64,000 nt of DNA, taken from NCBI RefSeq assembly GCF_016808095.1, contig NC_068979.1, positions 29,903,960 to 29,967,959 of the forward strand, written 5' to 3'. The translations under genes and the position numbers were made by a program. The notes beneath the pieces are model-generated. The model was given only the letters and a program-made list of their open reading frames with translations. It did not search any database and was not told where the DNA came from. Origin of the DNA: Vigna angularis (lineage: Eukaryota; Streptophyta; Magnoliopsida; Fabales; Fabaceae). Within the stretch, counting starts at the first letter, position 1, and every line of letters starts with the position of its first letter. Positions 11,902-25,082 of the stretch are shown one piece after another.

Positions 11902-14900
11902 CTAATTAATCTTGAAATCGTATATTTGAATGTTTTCTACATTAAGATTGACGAAATTACTACGTTTCCTTGTAAGAAAGAACTTGCCCCAATTGTAGGG
12001 CCTATATTTGGGAGGGTTTTGGTTATTTAGCAGCTCTTCCAAAGGCTGCACCATGGTGTAATGTGCAGGGGTGAGAAAGAATGGATATGAGAGCCTTTCC
12101 TTCTCACTATTCAATATAACTCTATGCTCAACACTCTCATAAGTTTCATTGCTCCAAACCTGCAAAATAATAATTATAATTAATATATAATTTTCATCAA
12201 CATGTCAAAACTTGTACCGTATGATCAGACGGTTATATGACAAAACTGACAGAACAAAATCATCAGATGACCCGATCAACTAAGCAGTCCATAAGCTGCA
12301 AGTCAAAAGATAAACAGTCCATCAACTAAGCGGCCGAGAAGGAGAGAAAGCTGAGTGGACGAGTGGACGTGTCTTATCATCCTTAAATATCATTTCAAAT
12401 CAAAATTACAGGTAAATGTTGCTTAGTAAGTTTTGGACCATAAGTCGTGATTAAGGTTTTACTAGAGGCTTGTCTCAAAACCTATAAATAGAGGTCAAAG
12501 ATAAGAAAGTAGGTAGATTCATTTATTATGAATTTAAGACTTTATTGTAACTGACTTGAGTATCAGAGTACCTTTAACCTGTACTCCCGGAGAGTTTGAA
12601 ACGCAAATAATGAAAGATTTGGACTAAGACAATCAGAATTACCTAAAATAACGTGTGAAGACATGTTTTGTAGAGATCCTAAACTCTACACATCCGAAAT
12701 AAAACTAATTCTCGATCTAATGAAAAATAATTTTATAAAATAATTTCAAGAAAAAAAATGAACTCAAGCATTATTAATTTATCTACAAATATTTAGTTTC
12801 AATTTTAAAATATGTGTTATTGGGATTAAAACTAGAAAGGAGAGTACCTCGATTACAGCTCCAACATTGATGATATAAGCATTAGGTGCTGGTATGACCC
12901 TAACCCATTGGCCATCAGATTTTCTCTTTACTTCCAAGCCACAAACATCATCTTGAGCAAGCACTGTCAAAGCACCACTATCCTTGTGACGACCACATCC
13001 CAAAACAAGGTGAGGTGAAGGACAAGGTGGATAAAAATTCAACCTTATCCAACTTGTCTGGTCTTTGAAGAAACCATGAAAACGTTTCGGTGCCAAACCT
13101 AAGCTCAATGCAATGAGCTCCATTAGCTTCAGTGCCAACTCTTCCATCTGCTTCCCGTACTCTTCCAATGCCTCTCTGGACAACAAAAACCTTACCATAT
13201 TACTACAACTTCTAATATATACAATGGTTTGGGTTTTGTTATTTCAAATATCTTCTCTAAAAACTTATATTTATCACACCAGTATTACTCATGTGATACT
13301 TATTTACTGATGAATTTTTTGTTTGTAATCATAATTCTTTTTTATCAATAAATTTTAAAAAATAAATTTGACTATACACCGTCTATTTTAAATCTTCTAA
13401 TTAATATAATTATACGTACGCAAGGGAGAGCAACATGCACGATAAATAATTAAATAAACACTTGTCGATACTCTAATTTTAGTATTTTCTTTTTCGTAGC
13501 ATTGTATAAAATTATATATGCATAATGCATTAGTTTATTACATTTGGAGTCTTAACAAATTGATATTCAGAATTTCCAAAACTTCTTACTTCTTAAAAAG
13601 GAATAAAAGTAATTTCATACGAAAGGTAAGTCCAAAATGACATAAATGAGCTTAATCCTATTTGTTTTAGATATCTCACTTAAAATAAACTTTGGTATAT
13701 TTTGAAAACGTAAGTGTTTGATATTATTGATAAACTCTAGTATCCACTCTCTTTCCCTTTAATGCGATTCTCACTGTTTTTTTTTCTTTTAATTTTCATT
13801 CATAACAAATAATATCTAACTATATATCGAATCAAAATTTATCTAAATTATGACACTTTCACATCATAATACTTTTTTTTCCCTTTCAACAGTTTTGTTC
13901 ATATATTATAGAATAGGCTTTTGATAGGTTTTATCTAATATTTAATAAATTTATTCAATGTAACTTCTCAATTTTATTTTTGTCTTTAATTTAATTTTTA
14001 TTTTATTTAAATAACCACTTTTGATAAATTAATAGATTTCGTTTGAAAGATATCATATGTCATTTATTTTTTCTAATTTTTTATTATCTTTTTTTGTATT
14101 CACCACACAAAATTGTAAAGTGATTCAGGCATAATACTATGTTGACTCCTTTTGAATAAAACAGAAACTAAATTTAAGACAAAAAAAAAATTGAGAGATC
14201 GCATTTAATAAATTCCTCAAAATATATAAAAAGAAAAAGCCTATTAAACCTATCGAATATATGATTTTCATACAACAATAAATTTGCTTTCTATTCTCAC
14301 CACAGATTAAAGTTGATCATGAAAGATTATGAGGCTTTAAACTTTGATCACCTAAACAGAACTATAGGTTTTAACTCATCCTTTAAACTTTTTAAATATA
14401 AATTTTCAGTATTATCTTTATGTTATGTTCTCAAAACATAGTAATTAATTTTAATATTTTAAAATATATTAAAAACATTTTTAATAGATATAATTAAAAA
14501 TCAATTAATATATTAGAAAGATACCTTGCATAAACTATAAGTGATTAGGAAGATTAAAATACCTTAAATGTGGTGGGTATTGGGGCCACTTGTTATACCA
14601 ATGAGTGATTGTGAGATCATGAGGATCAGGTGAAGCAGGAACCAAGGTAGGTTCTTCTACAGTGTAATCAAATACTTCTTTCCAATCTCTAACATTTCTG
14701 GTAAGCTCAGAGTCAAAGTAGCCCATAACATGCACAGCATCTCTTCTCACTTCATTCTTCTGCTCCTTGCTCTGCTGAAAGAACTTCCTTGCTTCTTCTT
14801 CCATCTTCTGCCTGCTCTCAACTGAGCTTCCATGGTTGATCACTTGGAAGAATCCCCACTCTCTGCATGCACTGCCTATTTGCCTCACAACCTCTTCAAA

Positions 14901-15026
14901 ACAAGGCTCAGAAGAAGATCCACACACCAAAGGGGAGAGGTCTATCACAGGGATTCCCTCTTCAATCATACAAACCTTTGACCTGTTCTCTTCTGTTTGA
15001 ATGAAAGCTTCATCTATCTCTCCCAT
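11902..15026 (-). CDS. 2-oxoglutarate/Fe(II)-dependent dioxygenase, DOXC type, copy A (3 exons, 349 aa)
   Basis: A soluble oxygenase that couples oxidation of a small molecule to decarboxylation of 2-oxoglutarate. The substrate cannot be told from sequence. It resembles the Arabidopsis At3g19000/At3g19010-like group (MGEIDxAFIQ start). Exons 15026-14563, 13175-12848 and 12159-11902 join in frame with GT-AG introns. The N-terminal DIOX_N domain includes EGIPVIDLSPL and ACREWGFFQVINHG. The metal ligands His218 and Asp220 lie in GRHKDSGALTVL, and His276 in YESVEHRV. The 2-oxoglutarate contact pair Arg286/Ser288 is in KERLSYPFF. All are present, so activity is plausible. The usual VGD(I/L) motif after NAYIIN reads VGAVIE, losing a normally conserved Asp. 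Introns are large (1387 and 688 bp) compared with copy B. The second intron holds an LTR-like remnant. Confidence 0.9.
12205..12700 (+). mobile_element. LTR-retrotransposon remnant (solo-LTR-like) inside intron 2 of dioxygenase A
   Basis: Base composition changes sharply inside the intron. The order of CCTATAAATAGAGGTC (a TATA-like box near 12480), ATTGTAACTGACTTGAGTAT and CAGAGTACCTTTAACCTGTA resembles the U3-R-U5 region of plant gypsy LTRs, where a 'CTTGAGCGTCGGAGTGCC' type block is common. No TG...CA ends or flanking duplication could be fixed, so the ends are approximate. Confidence 0.4.
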
Positions 15027-15109
15027 GCCCTTTCGCTGAGAATATCAGTTATTGCAATTGAAAGGTGTGGAAGAGGAGTTCGAAATATCGAATCTATATC
15101 TGTTCGGGT

Positions 15110-15121
15110 TATTTATAAATA
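15110..15121 (-). promoter_or_regulatory. TATA box of dioxygenase A
   Basis: TATTTATAAATA on the minus strand, about 85 bp upstream of the ATG at 15026, in otherwise mixed sequence. The position is right for a core promoter with a short leader. Confidence 0.55.
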
Positions 15122-15219
15122 CACATTCCGACAATGTTTGACATGTTTTTTTGTTTGTATCTGGTGGTTGAATGAGATGACATAAATTATTTCACCAGGC
15201 CTAAGAACTAGTCCAGATT

Positions 15220-16785
15220 CAAGACCTATGTGTATATGAAATATGAACTAATCTAAAAATATATTTAAAATTAATTTTTTATTTTTTTATATTTTTCAAT
15301 CTATAAATACATCACAGAAAGTGTTTGAATTCCGAAATTTACATGTGTAGTACCACTGCATATTGTAGGGATGATAAAGTCCATGAACAAATCTGCCAAC
15401 CAGTCCAAAATGAAACGGATCGGGTACAAATTTTTAATCCACCCATCAATTTTAATTCCATTCTAAAATAAAAAATAATCTAAAAAATTAATTTTTTATA
15501 TTATATTTATTTAAAGACATAAATATATAATAATATTGTAACTTAAATCATTAATTATTAATTATAATAGAATAATTTAACATTAATTACTTTTATTTAT
15601 TCAATTAAGAATATTAATTAATTAATTAAAAATGTAGAAATATTTATATGGTTAATATATAAAAACAAATTTTGAAAGTAAAAAAAAATAATAATAATTA
15701 TAGATCAGTCCACCAAGTGTCCTTTGATGAAGTTGATCTCTGACCTACTTTTTGTAATCTGATGAAATGTGTAGCCGAACTGAATCGCAGCTGGTTTTGC
15801 CACTCTAACATAGGATTTTACTTTCTGCACCCCCTTTTTTTATCTTCCTGCATCCCATAAAACTTATCATAACCAAACTACTCGTTATCATTATCTTTTT
15901 TTAATTCTTCCTTCCGACCTCCGTTCACAGGAAGCAGCAGTACTTTTTCCTCCTTCCAAAACACGGACATTGTTACCCCGTTAAAACTCCTTCCTCACCA
16001 TCTCTGGCACTCCACCACCGCCGCTACTATGGGACTTTTGATCGGAGATGTGTGTGAAAATTGTATCTGATGAATGGTACGAGTGATTATGTGTGAGATT
16101 GATGTGGTAGTGAATGGGTAGTAATGGAATCAAATTTGAAAGGAGATAATGATGTGCGCGTTCTGTGTGAGAAAATTGGAGGAAGAAGATGGAATATGGA
16201 GAAGAAGCCGGGAGAGCGTGGCATGGTGTGGCATATACATTCCATATTGGTTGTTCAAGAGGAAATAAGCTCCGGAACACCCAATTCGGAAAATATTTTT
16301 ATATTCCAACGTTGTTATATATTGAGTATGAGTTCATATGTAGTATGTGAAATTTATTTTTGTTAGCAGATATATAAGATGTTTTTGTTTTAAGCAGTTT
16401 TTGTTTTAAATAAATTAGGTTAGGTATTGACTTATTCTCTATATTTTAGTTTGTGATCTAATTAAGCACAATCTACTAGTTCCAGCGTGAAAGTAGTGGG
16501 GTTGGATAAGTTACCATTTCTGCTTTGTAATTGGTTATAAAATGTAACATTGTTTTAGTTTTTTATTAATACAAGCGGGTACAAAATTCATAAAATTATT
16601 TTACCTTATTTTTGTTCACAATTTGGTTTTAAAGCTCATTTATAGGGCTGGAACCAAAAAAAAATCAACAGTAAGAGTAAGAGTGAGAGGAATTTGTGAG
16701 GATCCTGAAATCAAGTGAGATTAAGTGAAATACCTTTGAGAGTGAGTGCTTAAGGAGAAATAGATGATAATAATATAATCCATCA
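15220..16785. other. Intergenic DNA upstream of dioxygenase A
   Basis: Mostly AT-rich. The 15.83-16.30 kb part is less AT-rich and has overlapping open frames on both strands (for example 16280-15981 minus), with low-complexity His/Ser-rich products and no recognisable domain. It may be an unrecognised repeat element. No supported gene. Confidence 0.3.
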
Positions 16786-16789
16786 AATA

Positions 16790-17500
16790 CATATAATCTA
16801 CGATCCTAAAATTTGATGGACATTATGTGCATTAGGCAAAATTGATGGAGAGTTTCCTTCGTTCAAAGGACTATTGACATCTAGTAGAGCATGAAACTAT
16901 AGTCATTATAGATAGTGCAAAATCAACATCTAATAAAACATGGAACTATAGTCATTTCAGATAGTGCAAAAGCAACCCAGGCATAACTCAAGCTATTTGA
17001 GGAGTAGAAGCTCGAAGATTTAAAGATAAAAAATTATCTCTATCAAGCAATTTATAGAAAAATTCTAGATACTATTTTAAATGATGAGATGTCCAAAAAT
17101 TTATGGGATTCCATGAAGCAAAAATTCCAGTACTAAAAAATATATGTGAAAAGAGCACAACTACAATCCTTACACAAGGTTTTTGAAACACTACAGTGAA
17201 GGACGGAAAGTCAGTAAATTCCTATTTTGGTCGAACTCTGAAGATAACAAAGAGTATGAAAGCATGTGGGGGAAAACATGTAGTAAAGTGTCTTAATCAT
17301 ATCTTTTCTTTTGGAAAGTTTAGGTGCAAGTATCATTGTATTTAGTAATTTTACAAGTAATAACAAGTTGAAATTTAATAACATTTGTGACTTGATCTTA
17401 AGTGAAGATATTTGTCGAGAAGGTTTAGTGAAATCTTCCGGTTCTAGTTGTAGTTCAACATTGAGTATTGAAAAAAGAGAAATAAGTAGCTAGAAAGATT
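16790..17500 (+). mobile_element. Ty1/copia gag fragment, degenerate
   Basis: Plus-strand translation gives copia capsid (UBN2-type gag) pieces in several frames: LKDLKIKNYLYQAI, RKILDTILNDEMSKNLWDSM, RAQLQSLHKVFETLQ, then after a frameshift KDGKSVNSYFGRTLKITKSM, and finally KLKFNNICDLILSEDICREG near 17345-17430. Stops at about 17136 and 17196 and frameshifts show that it is dead. No LTRs or pol are recognised alongside. Confidence 0.75.
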
Positions 17501-18479
17501 TTAATTAGAGGTAAATCAAAGTTTAAAAAAAAATTACAAACAAAAATCGAGAATAATATCATTGAAAAAAAAACAAAATGATGATTAATCAACAAATGTA
17601 ACAATAAAGAAAAGAGTATTTATAAACGTATTCATATATTTTCTCCACTTACCAAGATAAAGAAATAGTAATTATCCTATATTCGAAATTATTTACTAAT
17701 CTACTCATCTTCTTAACAAAGATAAGAAATTTGTTTCTCCAAATTTCACATAAACAATATGAAATATAAACAAACAGAGCATAAATATAATTGATTATTT
17801 TATTCATCAAAACTATTTATGTTTTTTATTGCATTTTTTCATATTTTTCAAAGTATTTCAAATTGTTCTTTTACCTATTTAATACCTACTTTCATTTTAA
17901 TTTTTTACGTATTTAATCATAGTGTAAAAGTACATCCTTAATGCATAATAGAGAGAGAGAGCGCATGTACAAATATATTATACATATTAAAAATATTTTT
18001 TAAATATACTTTAAATTTTAAATTTTTAGAAATGTAAAATAGTTTTTAACTGTTAAATTAATGATTTAAATTATAAAAAAATTAAATAAAAGTATAATAT
18101 TATTCTTAAATTATAAAATTATATATAATACTTTGTCTAAAAAATTTTGAGCACACTTTATTTGGCTCCCATTTAAACAGATTGGTCTAAGGTGAAATTT
18201 TAAGATATTGGTAGACTATATTCTTAAAAAAAATTAAAATTTCAAGCTTTCTTATCTACCTCGATCCAAATAATTTTATCTCACCTTCCATGAGTCTGAA
18301 AAGATCAATAAGTCCTTAAAAAACACACATATCTGTATAAACAATAATTACTCCTTAGTAATATTTTTTTTCTCTCATAAAATTAACATCAAATACTATC
18401 TTTCGAAGTTTGAATTATTCTCAGCTCAAATTATATGATAACTGATAAATGACTTATAAATAATAGTGAAATGACCTTT
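17501..18479. other. AT-rich DNA without a gene
   Basis: Only a short (GA)n tract near 17951 and AT-rich filler are seen. Confidence 0.35.
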
Positions 18480-18659
18480 AGCTAGAAGAAAAACAATATG
18501 TCTTACATTTATTTACAAGTTTGCCACAGCGTTTCATATTATAACTGATTTACAAAACTACGTTATAATATGTCCTATTTTTATTACCATCTTGCCACCG
18601 ATCAATCTAGTATGACGGATAATTTTTATACGTTATAGAAAGGTATTTTTCTACTAGTG
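18480..18659 (-). mobile_element. CACTA (EnSpm)-type transposon terminus
   Basis: Read on the minus strand from 18659, the sequence begins CACTAGTAGAAAAATACC, close to the CACTACTAGAAAAA terminus of plant CACTA elements. It continues into subterminal sequence with repeated GTGGCAA(A/G) blocks (GTGGCAAGATGGTAATAAA, GTGGCAAACTTGTAAATAAA). The matching left terminus in opposite orientation was not found within several kb, so this may be a one-ended remnant. Confidence 0.55.
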
Positions 18660-20481
18660 TGGAATTGAAAAAATAAATAAAAGTATTGTATGTTTAGTGA
18701 ATTTAAATCTAAATTTAAGTAGACTGAATTCAAATATAAAGATCACATGTTACCCTTTTAGACAGAGCATGGCTCTTTATTTGAGATACACATTATAGGT
18801 GAGTCCATTTATGCATGTACACTCATTGAAGAAGTATTACAACAATACAAAACATAATTTAACTCTTTCCTTTGTTGCCATGCATGCTTTATTTCTTTGA
18901 ATACAACAATTGCCCTTTCAACCATATACACTTTTTATCATACATTTATTAGTTAGGTCCACTTATGCATGTGATATTGGAAGGAGTATAATATTACAAA
19001 TACGTGTCATTCATTTCCCGGTATCATATGGTGCATTTTCCCACAAAAAAAATGTCTACATTCATGTGCTTGACATGCATAGATATCTTATTAGGATGTA
19101 AAAACTCCATGTTGTAGAGATATGTGCCAAATTCAATTTCATTTACTTGAATAATAATGAGTTTATAAGTTGATAAAATTATATTTATATCAAAAATATA
19201 ATTCTTTGCAAAAATAGAATACAGCTTCGTCCAACACATATTCTAAAGAGACTCCATTTTCCTCTTTCCCTCTATTCACACTCACAAGATGATCCTAACA
19301 AGGAGAGGAAACAAGAAAAATATTCAAACACATTCACAAACAAAAATGGTAAGTTAGAGTAAAAATAATTAATGATATAGATGTATATGAATGTTTAAAC
19401 ATTATACATAAAAACAAACATATTACACCAAACAATGAAACACTTTATGTATAATAATATTTTGACTTAATTATCCGAATTAATATGAATATCTAGTTAT
19501 AATTTTTTTTAATAATGTTTCATACTTTTTTTTTAACAAACTTGACTAATTGGACATTGTTAAAAGTAATCTCTTGACGAGTTTAACACCTAGTGCATAA
19601 CATTATGACATAAAGATATAAAATTGTAGGTTGGTTATAAGATATAATATTTTAATAAATTATGAATTGATTGATTAAATCTCATATGATATCGTGGAAT
19701 CCACTTAAAATATTAAAGCGGGTTAAGAAAACAAAAAAGAAATTGCTTATTCACAAAATCTTATTGAAAGATGCTCTTAATATTGGTAGTTTTATGTCTA
19801 TCTGAGTTTCAGTCTTATCTATCTTATATAGACTGAGGGAAACAAAAGTTCATGACAATTATTAAATATATTTTCTAATAGACTAAAATATGAGAAGGAT
19901 AAGAACTCCTTCTTCATCTTGTTAATTTATTACCATTGTTAATTTAAAAGTACATTCCAAAATTAATTAAACTTTTTGAACACTTGTAAAATAGTTCTTC
20001 TTGGATATTATACCAGCACAGTTTTGTAGATTGATCAGGTAATTTTTTTAAAGAATATTTAAATTTACAATAATAATATTTTGACAAACAGTTTTAATTT
20101 TTAACATTAATTCGACACTATATGGATCTATTATTGAATTTCTAGATCATCACAGTTTATAATTTTAAAATTTAATGAATATTTGTGTCAAAAATAAGTG
20201 TTTTTGTCCAATTTAAGTATGCTCCTCTGCTCCTCTTGAATTTAATAGATTGGAAAAAGAAAAACTGAGAAAACAAGAATTGGTTGGAAATAGTAAAATT
20301 TCCATGAAATTCATGGACATGCAAATGCAAATTACATAGTCTCATTACAGTTTAGAAGTTGGAACACAGTACTAGAACACTGTGACATAATTCACATCCA
20401 CTTCTTGCATGCACATGCTTTTATTTGGAAAGATGAAAATACAAGAACTTAAACACATGTTGAGAAGGCCATTCGAAAAGG
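18660..20481. other. Intergenic DNA downstream of dioxygenase B
   Basis: AT-rich. Two diverged copies of a GTCCA(C/T)TTATGCATGT block occur near 18800 and 18960. The last 300 bp before 20482 are less AT-rich and probably contain the 3' UTR of dioxygenase B. No gene seen. Confidence 0.35.
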
Positions 20482-21725
20482 CTAATTCATGATCCTGAAG
20501 TGCTGAATTTGGATATTCTCGACATCACGCTTCTTGAAATCACTGCGGTTTCTGTTAGCAAAGAACTTGCCATAGTTGTATTCTTTGAACTTTGCTGGAT
20601 TTTCCTCACTAACAAGCTCCTCAGCAGGACTCACATTCACATGGTGAGCTGGGAAAAAGAAGAACGGAACTGAGAATCTTTCTCTGGTCGTGTTCACCAC
20701 CACCCTGTGTTCCACACTCTCATACCTGTCATTGCTCCAAACCTTCAAAATCCACCTCAAACCATTGGTCAAAAAGCATCTGATTGAACAAATTCACCAA
20801 AACATTTCATCTTCAATTGATAATCAAAGCCAAACCATGTAACAATAATTAACATACCTGAACTATGTCTCCAACATTGATGATGTATGCATTTGGGCAG
20901 GGTCTAACTGGAATCCATTCTCCATCTGATTTTCTCTTGACTTGCAACCCTCCAACCTCATCTTGTGCAAGCACAGTCAAAGCACTGGAATCCTTGTGGT
21001 GACCAACACCAAGTGCCAGATCAGGAAAAGGGCATGGAGGATAGTAATTCAGTCTCACCATGCTGAGTTGCTTTTTGAAGCAGCCATGGAATTTGTCAGC
21101 AACCAAACCCAAGCTTGATAAGATCCACCCCAACAACTTGTATGATAGCTTTTCCACTTCTCTAGCATACTCTTCCATTGTTTTCCTGATCAAACACATA
21201 TCGTAGTTAACATTTTCTTCTTTTCATGATCATTTACAAGATTAACACATAAAAGAACATGAATTAACATTACCTGAACTGGGGGGAGTGCTGGGGCCAC
21301 TGGTTGGTGAGTGTTCTGAGATCTTTGTCATCTGGTTCATAAGAGGATGGAACCTGTGCATTGTCTTCAACAAGGTAATCGAAGACCTCTTTCCAGTCTC
21401 TAACGTTCTTGGTGTGTTCTCCATCATGGTATCCCATTGCATTAACCTCGTCTCTTTTCACTTTTCTTTTCTCCTCTGATTCCAACCCAAAGAACTTTTT
21501 GGCCTCAATCTCAACCTCTTTGTATAATTCAGTGCGAACACCATGATTAACAATTTGAAAGAACCCCCACTCCTCACAGGCCTTCCCAATCTCTGAGATG
21601 ATCAACGATTCATCTCTGATTCCTGAGAGATCAATCACTGGAATCTCACTCACTTCCACCACCTTCGGTACGGGACGGTGTTCTGTGGATTGTATGAAAG
21701 CTGGATCAAGATCAATGTTTCCCAT
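20482..21725 (-). CDS. 2-oxoglutarate/Fe(II)-dependent dioxygenase, DOXC type, copy B (3 exons, 346 aa)
   Basis: Paralogue of the dioxygenase at 11.9-15.0 kb, same strand, 5.5 kb away. Exons 21725-21274, 21185-20858 and 20742-20482; the middle exon is 328 nt in both copies and intron phases agree, so they share an ancestor. Introns here are only 88 and 115 bp. The start is the ATG of MGNIDLDPAFIQS, matching copy A; the frame stays open upstream but copy A does not support a longer N-terminus. Features are EIPVIDLSGI, CEEWGFFQIVNHG, MGYHDGEHTKNVRDWKEVFD, metal ligands His214, Asp216 (GHHKDSSALTV) and His272, and Arg282/Ser284 (RERFSVPFF). VGDIVQ is canonical, unlike copy A. Substrate unknown; it probably acts in the cytosol on a specialised metabolite, as is usual for this class. 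Confidence 0.92.
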
Positions 21726-21776
21726 GACTCTACTTTTTCTCTTCTTGATGCTCCTTTTCTCATCAAACACATCCAA

Positions 21777-21786
21777 TATATATATA
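21777..21786 (-). promoter_or_regulatory. TATA box of dioxygenase B
   Basis: TATATATATA about 52 bp upstream of the ATG at 21725, inside non-repetitive sequence. Confidence 0.45.
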
Positions 21787-21849
21787 GACCTTGTGACTAA
21801 CCATGGAGTTAGTCCGTTTGTAAGAAAAAAACACAAATTTGATTTTGCT

Positions 21850-22150
21850 TTGCTTTTTGGTTTAATCTACAAATACAATGAATGTGGACATATGTTTTGT
21901 AGCATTCAATTACAGGGTGTGGACAAAATTATATGATCTGGTGGAACAGTCAATGCAATAAAATAATTCATTAAACAATTTGTAGATTACTCTCTGTTAT
22001 TTTTTTCTTTTTATCATGTTTGTTTATTTAAAAAAAACAGTTTCCTTCATATTTTTAGAATTATAATAACATTTTTTCTATTATACTTAGTCATAATAAT
22101 ATTTTTTAACATTTTAAACATATATTTATCTTTAATAAGAATATGAACAA

Positions 22151-22216
<66 letters not shown>

Positions 22217-25080
22217 ATATATATATACCTTTATTTTATCTACTTTATCTACATTTTGTGTAATTTTTTTTATGACATATAACTTATAAATTTGTTATTT
22301 TTACTCTTTTTTTATATTATATTATATGTTTAGGAATTTTTTTTCATGTTCATGAATATTTTTTATAAAAGTAATTACATTGGTTTTCTATTAATAAAAA
22401 TAATATTTTGATTTAGCTCACATGATTCTTTAAAATAAAAAATATATATTTATTTAAGTAACTCAGGCATCCACAATAAAATATTATTTTTATTGTCACT
22501 CAATCAATAAAACATATGACCTTTTTCTTTCTTTTCTCTATTAACATTGGAATTTAAAAGATTTTATAAGAGTAGGTTAAAACAAAAAAAAAAACTGACA
22601 TACCCAATTACATGATCTTATCTTATAGTCTGTACATTTAACATTATAGGACCGTTACTTCTACAACGTTTGTTTGTTTGTTTGTAACGTAAACAAAGGA
22701 GAAAAGGATTAAATTCAAATTAGATAATTATATCAAATTGAGAGATTAAAAGTATATTTTAAATATTTAATCATTCAATTTGTATAATTATTTTTTTCTA
22801 TGGTTTATACCACATTACTTACTGCATTTCAAATTTTGATAAATGTTATTAGCAAAATAGTTTGTATTATATAAAATTTTCCATATTTTTTTTTATCACA
22901 TTCGCACTTGTCAAATAATTCATTGAATAATTTGCATAATATTAATCTTTTTTCCTAGTTTTCTGTATCTTAGTTTAGAAATGTTTTTTTTATAATAATT
23001 TATAATATTATATATGTTTGTTTATATAGCTTAAGGATAATTTATTATTTTGTAATAATATAGACATAAAACATGATTCATTGAATATTTTATTAATTTC
23101 TGTTGGGTAATTAATGAGTTTATAATAAGTGTTTAATTTTAGAATAATACAAAATAATTTAGTTAATGTTGTTTTAACTTCATGACAACAACTCAATGAG
23201 TGTTTAGTTTTTCAGTGGTTAATAAATATGTAATTAACTTGAAAACATTTTTACTCTTATTTTTTTTCTATATTAATTGTATATATATTTTTTAAGTAAT
23301 ATTTAAGTTTATAATACATTTTCTTACTGTATTTTTTAAGATCACATTACAATTTATTGTTAGACTTAAATTTTATTGTATAAAAGACAACAAGGCCTAT
23401 TGTGATTTTTTTGGAATTTTGTTAAAAGAAATAGTTGAATAATATAGTTCTGTTGCATAAAGCCAAAAGAAGAATATGTTAAAGAATTTGAAATGGACCA
23501 CAATGTGACTGAATAAGGTTTTCACAAACAGACACATAAAACAGTGAGACTCGTGAGTATACAAAATTGAGTAAATTATAGGATTTGATTGTAAAACTAT
23601 TAATATATGTTTCATCTTTACTTTCATCATTTCACTTATTATTTTAATTTTATTTTAAGCCTAAAAACCATGATTGTAACATTTTCTGAGAAATTTAATT
23701 TTTTCCTTCTAATTAGAAGATGAAGAATTTTTTATGGCTATAAAATACTAAGATCTGAATTGCAAATAATCATTCGTACACTGTTTTTTCTTCTTTTACG
23801 AATCTATGGGACCACACAAATATATATTAAATGAAATAATATTTAGGAGAAGTTTGACTTAAGTTAATTAATGCTATTAAATGTTTTGAAAGAAAAAATA
23901 TTTTTTTTTTCAAAATTAATATAAGTTGAAGTTAGAATTCATATTTGAAAAATTGAATTTACATTATTAGATGTATTTAAGGAAGATTTAAATAATTAAA
24001 ATTAATTTTATTTATAACCATTAGTATTATTCTTTATGACTTTATTATTAAGTAATATTTTACCAACTTATTCTAAGTGTAATTCAAGGTTGTTTATATA
24101 AATATAATAAAAAATCACTCTAATAAAATACTAGTATAATATTTTCTCTTACACACTTTTCTTCTTCTAATACATTAAATACATGTCTAAATTATATAAA
24201 TAAAGTTATTATAAGGGTAACAGAAAAAAAAGTAATAAATATGTTAGAAAAGAGAAAGAACAATCAAGAACAGAATAATAAACAAAATCTTTTTTTTTAT
24301 CTGATTTTAATAACATTCATTTTCTTTTTTATTATTAATTAAAATAATATATATTTACAAAAGGATAAAATTATTTAATATTATGAACGATAAATATTTA
24401 ATAAAAGTAAAAATTATTAAAGAAATGAGTTATTGGGAAGTGAAATTAGAAATAATATAGAAAGTATAAATGGTCCAGAGGTGTCAACACAGAGCAGTAG
24501 ACTCAGACTCTAGTTGCATACTGTCACACTATTCCACACACCTAGGAATGTGTATTAAATGAAAGAAAAAGAGAAAAATTTTAAAGTGAAAAGAATAAGT
24601 ATTTAATTTAATAATAATATATGAAAATAAGAAAAAATTATTTATAAAATTATTTAGTTGTAAAATGATATTATTATTGATTAATATTAAATTTATTATT
24701 TATTTATACTTGTGTATTATTATTTTTATTATCACTATTATTTTTTATTAATGAACATTGTTTACTTTTGTATAATAATAAAACTTAAAAATATCATTAT
24801 GTAAATTTATATAACTTGATTAATTATTTTTTATTATGTTTTATTACTAAACTTTATATTCAATTAAATTGAAATGTTTTTATTATTTTGATCAAATATT
24901 TTTTTAATAAAATTGATTGTATAATTATTCAACTAAAAAATAAAGTACAATTTTCCAATTTACCTTCGAAAAATATTTACATTTTACTTTTCAAAATATG
25001 TATTGGGCATGTTTCCTCGTGATCTATGATGTATGTGTGTTTTGAACATTTGAGTTTTGTCTATGATATGTTTCGATTCA
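21850..25080. other. AT-rich intergenic DNA
   Basis: About 3.2 kb of A/T-rich sequence with no coding signal on either strand. Contains the (TA)n tract at 22.15-22.23 kb. Confidence 0.4.
22153..22227. repeat. (TA)n microsatellite with TATG interruptions
   Basis: About 26 AT dinucleotides, then GTATGTATGTATG, then more AT repeats. Confidence 0.9.
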
Positions 25081-25082
25081 GC

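Noticed and set aside
15981..16366. Overlapping open frames of 99 and 80 codons on opposite strands
   Set aside because: Neither has a recognisable domain or splice partners; the region looks like a repeat element.
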